The translations under genes were made by a program, and so were the position numbers. A DNA stretch of 19,804 bases, from assembly GCA_036274675.1 (NCBI GenBank), contig DASUFE010000029.1, forward strand, positions 1 to 19,804, read 5' to 3'. Origin of the DNA: DASUFE01 sp036274675 (GTDB lineage Bacteria; Pseudomonadota; Gammaproteobacteria; HTCC5015). Positions 11,381 to 19,804 of the stretch are shown here, piece after piece; the first letter of the stretch is position 1, and every line of letters begins with the position of its first letter. Under the pieces are notes generated by a model. That model was not told the origin of the DNA, ran no database searches, and saw nothing but the letters and a program-made list of their open reading frames with translations.

Positions 11381-11401
11381 GGACAACGAACGCTGGAGAT
11401 T
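11381..11401 (+). repeat. Duplicated gene-leader sequence, copy at the polyketide synthase
   Basis: It matches 11098-11118 at 18 of 21 positions. It contains the GGAG ribosome site (11395-11398) of the synthase, six bases before ATG 11405. Confidence 0.6.
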
Positions 11402-11404
11402 TTT

Positions 11405-14400
11405 ATGGGGATCGACAACGGCTCGAAAAAGGACCAAGCGCAGTCGGAGAACGACATTGCAATTATCGGCATGGCCTGCCGGTTTCCGGGCAACGTAAAC
11501 GGCCCGGGAGAGTTCTGGGAATTTCTGATGCAGGGCGGCGATGGCATTGTGCCGGTGCCGCCGGACCGCTGGGAGAACGCGGCATGGTATGACCCGGACA
11601 GGGAAAAGCCGGGGAAATTGTATGTCAATCGCGGCGGTTTTATAGACTGGCTGCGGCAATTTGATCCGCAGTTTTTCGGCATTTCGCCGAAAGAAGCGCC
11701 GCACATCGATCCGCAACACCGCTGGTTGCTGGAGTTGACTTATGAGGCGCTTGAAAATGCCGGCTTGAAGGCAAGCGAGCTGAAAGGCAGCGACACGGCC
11801 GTGTTTATCGGCCAGTTCATGCACGATTACGAACAGCTGCAACTCGATTCGGCCTCGCGCAAGCAGATGACGAGCCACACAGCGACCGGGCCGTCCGTAA
11901 CCTTGACCTCCAACCGGATTTCCTACGCATTCGATTTCACGGGTCCCAGCGTAACGCTGGATACCGCCTGTTCATCCTCGCTGGTTGCGCTCGACATGGC
12001 ATGCCGTGCACTCTTGAACGGCGACAGCGGGCTTGCGATTGCGGGCGGAGTGAATATTCTGCTGCGGCCCGAGCTCACGATGTCGATTTGCAAGGCCTCG
12101 ATGCTGTCCCCGGATGGCCGCTGCAAGAGTTTCGATGCCGCAGCCAACGGTTATGTACGCAGCGAAGGCGCGGGAGTGGTGCTGATCAAGAAACTCGCCG
12201 ATGCGAGACGGGACGGCGATCCCATCCTCGCGGTGATCAAGGCGACGGGCGTCAACCAGGATGGCCAGACCGTCGGCATCACGGTTCCGAACGGCGAATC
12301 GCAGAAAAAGCTGCTGAAGCAGTCGCTGGGCCGCGCCGGAATCGCAGCATCAGAGATCCAGTATGCCGAGGCGCACGGGACCGGCACCGCCGTGGGTGAT
12401 CCGATCGAGATCAATGCGCTGGGAGCATTGCTCGGTGAACGTGTGCCGGGAGACATGCCCTGCGTTATCGGCTCGGTCAAGAGCAATATCGGCCATATGG
12501 AAGCCACCGCTGGCATGGCGGGTCTTATGAAGACGGTCCTCGCCATGGACAAAGGCGTTATCCCGCAGAACATCCATTACCACACCACCAATCCGGCCAT
12601 TGACCTGGCGAAGCTTAATGTGCGGATCGCGGACCAGTCCTTGCCTTGGCCGGACGCGCCGGGCCGGGCGCGCAAGGCCATCGTCAATTCCTTTGGCTTC
12701 GGCGGCACCAATGCGAACGTGGTGCTGGAACAGGCGCCATCACGGGAGAGAGCGGGTACAGACCAGAAGCCGGTCGTGAACCATGAACTCAAGCTGCTGC
12801 CAATCAGTTCCAAGACTGAAAAGGGTCTGAAGGACCAGGCGGCGAAATATCTACGCTACCTGCACAACGAGAGCGCCATCGATCTGCACGATATTTGCTA
12901 CACGGCCTCGCTAAAGCGTGAGCATCACAAGTATCGTCTGGTAGTGAGCGGCGCCGACCGGGAACAGATGCAAGGCGCTCTGGAGAACTTTATGGCCGGC
13001 ACTCCGAGTGCCCACTATGTGCAGGGTCCTGCCCAGAGCGGCGTCGATGAAAGGATCACCTTCGTATTTTCCGGAATGGGCCCGCAATGGGCAGGCATGG
13101 GCCGCGAGCTTTACCGTACCGAACGGGTCTTCCGCGCGATGATGGACCGCTGCAGCGAGGCCCTGGAGCCCTATGCGGGCTGGTCATTGATCGATGAGTT
13201 GTTCAATGCGCGGGACAGCGAACGCATACACGCGACTTATATCGCGCAGCCGGCGATTTTCGCGATCCAGGTTTCATTGGCGGAGCTGTTGAAATCATGG
13301 GGCATCGAACCTTCTTGCGTGGTGGGGCACAGCGCCGGCGAGGTAGGCGCCGCTTATGTGGCGGGCGCGCTCGACTTCGAGGATGCCATCAAAGTCATCT
13401 ACCACCGCAGCCGGTTACAGCACACCACCGAAGGCACCGGCAAGATGCTGGCGGTGGGGATCGGCGCCGAGGCCTTGAAGCCCTATCTGGCGGGACTCGA
13501 AGCCAAAGTATCTATCGCAGCGATCAACAGCGAGCAGGCGATCACACTGGCGGGAGATGAGGCCGCGCTGCAGTCGATTGCGCAGACACTGGACGAGCAG
13601 GGACTGTTTGCGCGCTTCCTCAATGTCGGCGTGCCGTATCACAGCCCGGTCATGGACCGGCTCAAAGCGCCGCTGATCGCTGAATTGCAAGATATCCGGG
13701 TTCACTCGCCGAAAATCCCGTTGTATTCGACGGTAACGGCGCTATCGACCCGCGAAGGCGACTGGGGTCCCGAATACTGGGCCGACAATGTGCGCGAACC
13801 GGTGCTGTTCAAGGCCACGATCGAGAACATCGCTGGCGCCGGTTTTACGACGTTCCTCGAAATCGCGCCGCATCCGGTGCTGTCGAGTTCGATCGAAAAA
13901 AATCTTGAGGCCATCAGGAAAAAGGGCGTTACGGTCGCGACATTGAAACGCAATCAGAACGATGTGGCTATGATCAGCCAGACGCTCGCCTCATTACACA
14001 TATCGGGTTTTCCCCTGAACTGGAACGTGCTGTATCCCAAAGGCGGCCGTCTGGTGCTGTTGCCGAATTACGCGTGGCAGCATGCAAACTATTGGCACGA
14101 GTCCGAAGATACTCAGAAAGCACGCTTGAAGAATATAAACCAAAGCGGCGGTTTTGCCGAACCCGTGCATCCGCTGCTGGGCAGCAAGCTGGTATCGCCG
14201 TCCCTGATCTGGCAGAAAACGATCGATCTGCAGGAACAGGCATATCTCGCCGGTCATCAGGTGGAAGGCGGAGCGGTTTATCCGGGCGCAGCTTATCTTG
14301 AAATGGCTCTCGCCATCGCCGCTTTGCAGGGCCAGCCCGGGGCGCGGACATTGGAGAACGTGGAATTCAAGCGCGCGTTCTTCCTCGACAAGGACAAGCC

Positions 14401-17400
14401 CGTCGTAGTCGATACCGCTTACGACGAACAGAAAGGGCGTTTCCAGATCAGGGCGGTCGAAGGCGGACAGTGGAGCGTATACAGCGAAGGCGTGGTCGCC
14501 GGCATGGCCCGGACCGCGCCCACGCGGCGCATACGGCGCGAGGAACTCGTCAAAAAACTTGGCATGCATTACGACAAGGACGCCTTCTACCGGCATTGCC
14601 ATACCTTGGGCCTGACCTATCAGGGCGACTTCCAGCCGGTGACCCAGGCCTGGTATACGAACATGGAATCGCTGGTGGAAATCGATGTTCCCTCCGGCAT
14701 CGTCGCGACTTCCAACGATTACTGGTTGCATCCGGTGATCATGGACGGCGCTTTTCAGGGGCTGTTCCCGACGATCAACAGTGGATATCTACCGGTAAGA
14801 ATCGGTGAATTGCATTATTACAAGAAACCCGGCGCACGCCTCTATTGCTATCTGAAAACGCTTCATAAAGACGCTTTCCACATCAAAGGGGACTTGACCC
14901 TGTTCGACGAGCATGGCGAGATCCTGGTCGAGGTGCTGGGCTGCGAGTTGAAGTCGCTGCAGACGCAATCCGATTCGTCAGGCAAGCACTCACTGCTGTA
15001 TGACTTCAAATGGCAGCCACAGCCGCTGCGCGAAGCCGAGGCGCTGGAAAGCGGGCAGTGGATCGTGTTAGCCGATTCGCGCGGTACAGGCCGGAAGTTC
15101 GCCGCCCAGCTGGAGCGGCGTGCGCAATCGGTATGCCTCATCGAGGTTGGCGCGGGAGTCACTACGTCCGCGGACATGGCGGAGGCTTTCAAGCCCTACG
15201 CGGATTCCTGCCGTGGCGTCATCTATCTGTGGGCACTCGATAGCGAGGTTTCCGAGACGCTATCGGCCGACGAGATGCTCGCATCCTGTCAGCACACCGC
15301 CATCACTCCGCTTTATCTGGCGCAGGCGCTGGACCAGGTCAACTGGCGGCACCAGCAATCGGTATACCTGGTAACCCAGGCGGCACACCAGCTGCCAGGC
15401 GACGCCGCGCCGCCACGACCGGCTCAGGGCGCGTTGTGGGGTTTCGGGCGCGTGTTCGCAACCGAGCATCCGGAGCATCGCATGAGCCTGGTGGACCTCG
15501 GCGCGGAAATCGACGACAGCATGATCGCGCAGCTCGCGGACCAGGTCATGAGCATGGACTACGAGCAGGAAATCGCGCTCAGAACTGACGGGCGTCACAT
15601 CAACCGTCTGCGTAAACTGGCGGATGCCGGGCTCGACGGATACATCCAGTCGGAAATTGAAATCACGGGCGACAACGCCTACCAGGTCGTTCGTCAAACC
15701 AAGGGGACGGCCGATGGATGGCGGCTGCAGGCTTTGTCGCTGCCTGAATTGGCACCGGGTGATATCGAGGTCAGAGTCGAGTACGCCGGCGTCTGCCGGC
15801 AGCAGGTCGGCGAATGTGTGGGCGTGATCACCCGAATCGGCAAAAACGTCAAGGGACTCTCAAGCGGGGAACGCGTGATGGGTTTCGCGCGACAGAGCCT
15901 GTCATCGGTGGCCCACTTGAATGCGGCTAGCGCCGTCAAACTGCCGGAAAATCTGAGCTCCGCGCAGGCGGCGACCGTGCCGGCGGCATTTCTGTCCGCG
16001 CACTACAGCCTGAGCTACCTGGCGGGGCTGCAGGCCGGCGAGACCGTGCTGATCCACGAGGCGGCCGACCCGGTGGGTCTCGCGGCCGTGCAGCTGGCGC
16101 TGTTCAGACGCGCGCGGGTTTTCGTCACCGCCGCGACCGAAGTGAAGCGCTCTTACCTCCGGAAGCTCGGACTCAAAAATGTGTACGATTCGACCACTTT
16201 TGAATTCGCGCGCGAGATGGCGGCGCAGCTTGGAGGCGATGGCATCGATGTCGCGCTGAACGTGCTGTCCGGACAGTTTGTCGACAAGACCCTGGGCCTG
16301 ATGAGCCCGTTCGGGCGCTTTGTCGAACTCTGCCAGGGCGATATCAAACTGAGCGGCAGCCAGTGGGAGCTGCTGATCGAGCGCAACATTTCCTATCATT
16401 GCCTTAATATCACCGATCTCGTGAACCGCCGCGACGAGTTGAGCGGGCGGCTGCTGCGCGAGATCGCGCAACTTCTGGAAACCCATCAGTTGTCGTCGCT
16501 GCCGGTGACAGGTTTTGCCGCGAAAGCGGCAGCCGACGCCATGACGGCGCTGGATGATGACTCCCGTGTCAGTAAAGTGGTGCTCGAATTCACAGCCCCG
16601 AAGGTACGGGTGATCCAGGGCCTGAATACGCAGGTGATTCGTCCGCGGCGCAGTTATCTCATCACCGGCGGTCTCGGCGGCCTGGGGCTGGAGATCATGC
16701 GCTGGCTCGCGGTACAGGGCGCTGAATCCATCGTGCTGATAGGCCGTTCGCTGCCTTCAGCGAATGCGCTGCTGCAGATTGAAGACGTGCGCGCCAAAGG
16801 CGTCATGGTTACAACCCTGCAGGCCGATGTCGCCGAAGCCACGGATATCATAAAAGTACTGCGCACGATCGAGGAGAAACTGCCGGCGCTGGCGGGGGTC
16901 ATTCATTCCGCCGGTGTGCTGGAAGACGGCACCATCGCCCAGCAGAATGCGGACAAGTACCGCAAGCCGCTCGTGCCGAAGGTGAAGGGCGCATGGAACC
17001 TGCATCGCCTCACCATGCACCTCGAGCTCGATTTATTCGTGTGCTTCTCGTCCATCGCCTCTATCATCGGCTGGGCGGGCCAGAGCAATTATGCGGCTGC
17101 GAATACCTTCATGGAAACCCTGGTCAATTACCGGCGCGCCATTGGTAAACCCGCGCTCTCCATCAACTGGGGTCCGTGGGACGGTTCGGGCATGGCGGCG
17201 AATCTGGAAGCGCGTGATATCCAGCGCATGAAGGACGCCGGCATGACCGCGCTTTCGCCGGAGCAGGGTCTGGCCGCGATGACGAAACTGCTGGCCTATC
17301 GTGTACCCCAGGCCGGCGTATTCGATCTCGACTGGGTGCTGCTGGCCCGGCAATATCCCGAGCCTTTGAAGAGGACTCTCTTGCTCGATTTCATGAAGGG

Positions 17401-19159
17401 CCCGGAGACTGGCGCCAACGAAGCGGATTTTATCGAGCAGCTGAAATCGGCGCCCGCCGCGGAACGCGAATCCGTTCTGGAGTCCAAGGTCAGCCAGCTT
17501 CTCGCCGATGTGCTCGGTCTTGAGTCGGCCGCGGCCATCGACCGCGAGGTCAATGTATTCGAGTACGGCATAAATTCGCTGATGGCCATGGACTTCAAGA
17601 ACCGTCTCCAAGGCGCGCTCAAGTTCAAACTTCCGGCGACGCTGGTCTCCAAGTATCAGACCGTACGCGCAATGGCTAGACACATTTGCGAAAGCAGTCT
17701 GCAGGAGGCATTGGCCGGCTCGGCAACGGTCGGCGATATCCTGTTGTGGGATCCGCAAAAACCGGATGCAGTGGCTGCCTGCGAGATCAACGGGCCGCTG
17801 CCGTTCACGCCCTCGGTATTGCTGTGGTTCAAGCAGGGCAAACCCAAGCATTTCAACACCGGGTTTATGGCGCAGTTCAACGCGGAGAAATTCGATCTTG
17901 GGGTGCTGAAAACCACGCTTAGAATCCTGTTTACCTACCATGACGGCTGCCGCCTGCGGATTTTCCAGGATGGCCCGGAATATCGGCAGGAAATCGTGTC
18001 GCTCGGCGGGGAAGTGCCGCTGGCCGAACATGATTTGAGCGGGCTTGGATACGAGGAAGGCGCCGCGCGCATGCAGGCGCTCAACGATCAGTATCAGAAG
18101 AGCTTCACCTTCACCAAGGACGATCCGTTGTTCAGGATGGCGTACTACCGCCTGGATGACGCGGCGCATCCGCACCGCCTGTTCCTGATATTCCATCATT
18201 ACGTCTCCGACGGAATGTCGCAAAAACTGCTGGTGTCGGATCTGAAATCCGTCTATCTGAAAGTGCTCGAAAAGCAGGCGGTTTATTTCCAGCCGAAGCG
18301 GGATTCCTTGATCAGCTGGAACAACCGGCTTCATGCCTTCGCGCATAAGGAAGCGGTTGAACAGCTGCCTTACTGGCAGTCCATACTCGAGAAGAGCCGG
18401 CTGTGCCGCGTCCCGCGCGACCTGAAAACGAACAGGGTGCGCAAAAAACGGCATTACACCATCATCTCGAAGGACCTCGGGCGGGAAGTTTACGAGCGCC
18501 TGCTCGAGCTGTGCGCGGGCCAGTATTTCGAGGTCACCGATATCGGGATCTGGGCCTTGATCAAGGTATTTTCAAAATTGACGCTCACCGAGTCGTTGTG
18601 GGTCGATCTGGTCGTGCATGCCCGCGCCGGCGTGTTCGACGATGTCGAGATCCCGAATATATTCGGGCAGATATCCGAATCCGCGCCGATATTGTTCGAG
18701 CTGGAACCCGGCCTGGGACTGTTCGATCAACTGAACTCCATCCGCCAGCAGCGGCTGCGGCTGCCGACGGGCGGGATGGGCCTGAAGGCGTTGCGATACC
18801 TCAACAAGGATCCCGCCATCCAAAACAGTATCGGTCCCGACGAAGCGCCGCAGATCGTATTGAACTTCAATCTCGCCGACTACGGGACCGCGCAAGAGGA
18901 TGACTGGGTCAGTCCCGCCAAAGAAGGCGTGGGCGAACTCGATCCGAACGTGGTGGAAGACGATTTCCCGCGTGAGTTTTATATAACGGGAACATTGCTG
19001 GAGGGCGGCTTCTCGCTCATCTTCTGGTACCACCAGGAGAACTATTACCCCGGCACGGTGGAATCGCTGCTCGATGAGTTGAGCTCGATGTTCCTGCACA
19101 TTGCCGACAGTAAAACGCCGGTGATGGCGGAATCTGAAAAAGTTTTAAATGGAAATTAA
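11405..19159 (+). CDS. Type I polyketide synthase, KS-AT-DH-psiKR-ER(degenerate)-KR-ACP-condensation
   Basis: A 2584-residue single-module, highly reducing type synthase. KS is at about 15-440, with C189 (DTACSSSL), H324 (EAHGTGT) and H364 (KSNIGH). AT is at about 545-860, with S643 (GHSAGEV) and H746 in VPYHS. DH is at about 920-1175, with H951 in HxxxGxxxxP and D1114 in DGAFQ. A structural KR half follows at about 1190-1410. ER is at about 1425-1735; its NADPH motif reads AADPVG (1553-1558) instead of a GGVG type, and the substrate half is shortened near 1460-1470. KR is at about 1745-1930, with TGGLGGLG (1754-1761), S1883, Y1896 and an LED motif that suggests B-type stereochemistry. ACP is at about 2025-2095, with S2058 (GINSL). 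A condensation-type domain fills about 2110-2570, with H2264, H2265 and D2269 (HHYVSDG). There is no thioesterase, methyltransferase or adenylation domain. The start has GGAG six bases ahead. The product is unknown. The C-terminal domain probably releases the chain onto an alcohol or amine. Confidence 0.95.
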   Translation: MGIDNGSKKDQAQSENDIAIIGMACRFPGNVNGPGEFWEFLMQGGDGIVPVPPDRWENAAWYDPDREKPGKLYVNRGGFIDWLRQFDPQFFGISPKEAPHIDPQHRWLLELTYEALENAGLKASELKGSDTAVFIGQFMHDYEQLQLDSASRKQMTSHTATGPSVTLTSNRISYAFDFTGPSVTLDTACSSSLVALDMACRALLNGDSGLAIAGGVNILLRPELTMSICKASMLSPDGRCKSFDAAANGYVRSEGAGVVLIKKLADARRDGDPILAVIKATGVNQDGQTVGITVPNGESQKKLLKQSLGRAGIAASEIQYAEAHGTGTAVGDPIEINALGALLGERVPGDMPCVIGSVKSNIGHMEATAGMAGLMKTVLAMDKGVIPQNIHYHTTNPAIDLAKLNVRIADQSLPWPDAPGRARKAIVNSFGFGGTNANVVLEQAPSRERAGTDQKPVVNHELKLLPISSKTEKGLKDQAAKYLRYLHNESAIDLHDICYTASLKREHHKYRLVVSGADREQMQGALENFMAGTPSAHYVQGPAQSGVDERITFVFSGMGPQWAGMGRELYRTERVFRAMMDRCSEALEPYAGWSLIDELFNARDSERIHATYIAQPAIFAIQVSLAELLKSWGIEPSCVVGHSAGEVGAAYVAGALDFEDAIKVIYHRSRLQHTTEGTGKMLAVGIGAEALKPYLAGLEAKVSIAAINSEQAITLAGDEAALQSIAQTLDEQGLFARFLNVGVPYHSPVMDRLKAPLIAELQDIRVHSPKIPLYSTVTALSTREGDWGPEYWADNVREPVLFKATIENIAGAGFTTFLEIAPHPVLSSSIEKNLEAIRKKGVTVATLKRNQNDVAMISQTLASLHISGFPLNWNVLYPKGGRLVLLPNYAWQHANYWHESEDTQKARLKNINQSGGFAEPVHPLLGSKLVSPSLIWQKTIDLQEQAYLAGHQVEGGAVYPGAAYLEMALAIAALQGQPGARTLENVEFKRAFFLDKDKPVVVDTAYDEQKGRFQIRAVEGGQWSVYSEGVVAGMARTAPTRRIRREELVKKLGMHYDKDAFYRHCHTLGLTYQGDFQPVTQAWYTNMESLVEIDVPSGIVATSNDYWLHPVIMDGAFQGLFPTINSGYLPVRIGELHYYKKPGARLYCYLKTLHKDAFHIKGDLTLFDEHGEILVEVLGCELKSLQTQSDSSGKHSLLYDFKWQPQPLREAEALESGQWIVLADSRGTGRKFAAQLERRAQSVCLIEVGAGVTTSADMAEAFKPYADSCRGVIYLWALDSEVSETLSADEMLASCQHTAITPLYLAQALDQVNWRHQQSVYLVTQAAHQLPGDAAPPRPAQGALWGFGRVFATEHPEHRMSLVDLGAEIDDSMIAQLADQVMSMDYEQEIALRTDGRHINRLRKLADAGLDGYIQSEIEITGDNAYQVVRQTKGTADGWRLQALSLPELAPGDIEVRVEYAGVCRQQVGECVGVITRIGKNVKGLSSGERVMGFARQSLSSVAHLNAASAVKLPENLSSAQAATVPAAFLSAHYSLSYLAGLQAGETVLIHEAADPVGLAAVQLALFRRARVFVTAATEVKRSYLRKLGLKNVYDSTTFEFAREMAAQLGGDGIDVALNVLSGQFVDKTLGLMSPFGRFVELCQGDIKLSGSQWELLIERNISYHCLNITDLVNRRDELSGRLLREIAQLLETHQLSSLPVTGFAAKAAADAMTALDDDSRVSKVVLEFTAPKVRVIQGLNTQVIRPRRSYLITGGLGGLGLEIMRWLAVQGAESIVLIGRSLPSANALLQIEDVRAKGVMVTTLQADVAEATDIIKVLRTIEEKLPALAGVIHSAGVLEDGTIAQQNADKYRKPLVPKVKGAWNLHRLTMHLELDLFVCFSSIASIIGWAGQSNYAAANTFMETLVNYRRAIGKPALSINWGPWDGSGMAANLEARDIQRMKDAGMTALSPEQGLAAMTKLLAYRVPQAGVFDLDWVLLARQYPEPLKRTLLLDFMKGPETGANEADFIEQLKSAPAAERESVLESKVSQLLADVLGLESAAAIDREVNVFEYGINSLMAMDFKNRLQGALKFKLPATLVSKYQTVRAMARHICESSLQEALAGSATVGDILLWDPQKPDAVAACEINGPLPFTPSVLLWFKQGKPKHFNTGFMAQFNAEKFDLGVLKTTLRILFTYHDGCRLRIFQDGPEYRQEIVSLGGEVPLAEHDLSGLGYEEGAARMQALNDQYQKSFTFTKDDPLFRMAYYRLDDAAHPHRLFLIFHHYVSDGMSQKLLVSDLKSVYLKVLEKQAVYFQPKRDSLISWNNRLHAFAHKEAVEQLPYWQSILEKSRLCRVPRDLKTNRVRKKRHYTIISKDLGREVYERLLELCAGQYFEVTDIGIWALIKVFSKLTLTESLWVDLVVHARAGVFDDVEIPNIFGQISESAPILFELEPGLGLFDQLNSIRQQRLRLPTGGMGLKALRYLNKDPAIQNSIGPDEAPQIVLNFNLADYGTAQEDDWVSPAKEGVGELDPNVVEDDFPREFYITGTLLEGGFSLIFWYHQENYYPGTVESLLDELSSMFLHIADSKTPVMAESEKVLNGN

Positions 19160-19172
19160 GAAGTCGTAGGGA
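19160..19172 (+). repeat. Leader motif copy 2 (GAAGTCGTAGGGA)
   Basis: It matches 11088-11100 at 12 of 13 positions and begins one base after the synthase stop codon. It may be part of the leader shared by genes of this locus, or a scar of the same duplication that made the KS remnant. Confidence 0.4.
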
Positions 19173-19201
19173 GACAAAAGGTTGTACGGAGAAACAATAA
19201 A

Positions 19202-19215
19202 GCTCGGCAACGAGC
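19202..19215 (+). other. Small GCAA-loop hairpin before the downstream gene
   Basis: gctcg (19202-19206) pairs with cgagc (19211-19215) around a GCAA tetraloop, 19 bases before the next start codon. There is no U-tract, so it is not a convincing terminator. The 75-bp gap otherwise holds only ribosome-site-like purine runs. Confidence 0.35.
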
Positions 19216-19234
19216 ATCATTATGGGAGACATGC

Positions 19235-19804
19235 ATGAAACTCAAGTATTTGCTGTTCGCCTTAGCGGGCGTCCTGGTTACAGCCAGCCACGCGCAGGCA
19301 AAAGGCTCTTTGTCGGAGGATTTTGCCTACGATGGTTCGTTCTACAATGAACTCGGTATCAATCTGGGTACCATCATATCCCTCGAATCGCATCCGGCGA
19401 TTGTCAGGTTCGGGTTAAGCCGGTTTGGCGTTGCCGCTGACGCCACCACCTCGGAAACTCCTCCGGCCCCGATCGCCGACTACGAGACCGCCATACCGCA
19501 CGCCAGCCAGCCGGTAATTTCGCCGCTTGAAAAGGCCGTGCTGACCGCGTACCTCGACACGCCCGGCGATGTGCGTCTCGCCAAGTTCCTGGCGATTTAT
19601 CACCTGACCCAGTCGCTGTTGAAAAACGGCCCGGCTAACGGTGAAAAGGTCAAACACTCGATCATTGCGCTGTACTTTCTGAACCGTGCGCGGGACCTTG
19701 GCTCGAACGACAAGTGGATTGGCAAGGCGCTGGAAAAGACCGACAAAAAACTGAATGCGATCAAAACCTCGCTTCCGGGCGTATCCGTAGAAGAGGGCAC
19801 TCCG
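19235..19804 (+). CDS. Exported protein of unknown function, 3' end beyond the window
   Basis: ATG 19235 is preceded by GGGAG (19224-19228) at six bases and opens a frame of 190 codons that runs off the window. The N-terminus MKLKYLLFALAGVLVTASHAQA is a typical Sec signal peptide, with likely cleavage after AQA near residue 22. No lipobox cysteine is present. After a short region with aromatic residues (DFAYDGSFYNELG) and a Pro/Ala/Thr-rich linker at about 70-95, the rest (about 100-178) looks alpha-helical and charged (KFLAIYHLTQSLLKNG, KWIGKALEKTDKKLNAIK). I do not recognise the family. It follows the polyketide synthase by 75 bp on the same strand with no strong terminator between, so co-transcription is likely. 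A role in export or surface placement of the product is possible but unproven. Confidence 0.8.
   Translation, partial: MKLKYLLFALAGVLVTASHAQAKGSLSEDFAYDGSFYNELGINLGTIISLESHPAIVRFGLSRFGVAADATTSETPPAPIADYETAIPHASQPVISPLEKAVLTAYLDTPGDVRLAKFLAIYHLTQSLLKNGPANGEKVKHSIIALYFLNRARDLGSNDKWIGKALEKTDKKLNAIKTSLPGVSVEEGTP

Noticed and set aside
17033..18454. Minus-strand frame of 473 residues opposite the synthase
   Set aside because: It is antisense of the KR, ACP and condensation domains, all of which show their proper motifs on the plus strand.

Overview
The window reads as chromosomal DNA from a GC-rich proteobacterium. The gltBD, ssrA and purL genes are of the gamma/betaproteobacterial kind: a one-piece PurL with a C-terminal glutaminase, a one-piece tmRNA of 360 nt, and a tag peptide ending in NYALAA. 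I lean towards a betaproteobacterium, but nothing seen here fixes the genus. Most of the window is dense high-GC coding sequence. The exceptions are a short structured tract beside ssrA and an AT-rich gap of about 0.9 kb before the polyketide synthase gene.

Layout. On the minus strand lie the end-clipped gltD (1-1182) and the complete gltB (1182-5813). They overlap by one base (TGATG) and encode the two subunits of NADPH glutamate synthase. Upstream of gltB are a rho-independent terminator (5849-5888), an unusual run of five different hairpins at 2-nt spacing (5912-6057), and ssrA/tmRNA (6072-6431). All three read on the minus strand, so the hairpin run appears to be transcribed as a 3' trailer of ssrA. 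purL (6629-10504, plus strand) diverges from ssrA.

From 10505 to 11404 is a mostly non-coding, partly AT-rich tract with several hairpins and a promoter-like site. It also holds a short remnant that repeats both the leader and the first residues of the following gene. That gene (11405-19159) encodes a single 2584-residue type I polyketide synthase. I read its domains as KS-AT-DH-structural KR-ER(degenerate)-KR-ACP-condensation. It is followed 75 bp later by a signal-peptide protein of unknown function (19235 to the window end), probably in the same operon.

How the parts relate. The left half is housekeeping: glutamine/glutamate nitrogen assimilation, ribosome rescue and purine synthesis. The right half is an accessory biosynthetic locus. 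The most interesting object is the polyketide synthase. It combines a damaged enoylreductase with a terminal condensation domain in place of a thioesterase. This layout recalls the fungal lovastatin nonaketide synthase LovB (without its methyltransferase), where enoyl reduction is supplied in trans. The second is the hairpin run after ssrA. The third is the truncated KS start plus duplicated leader before the synthase, which points to a lost or rearranged second synthase gene.
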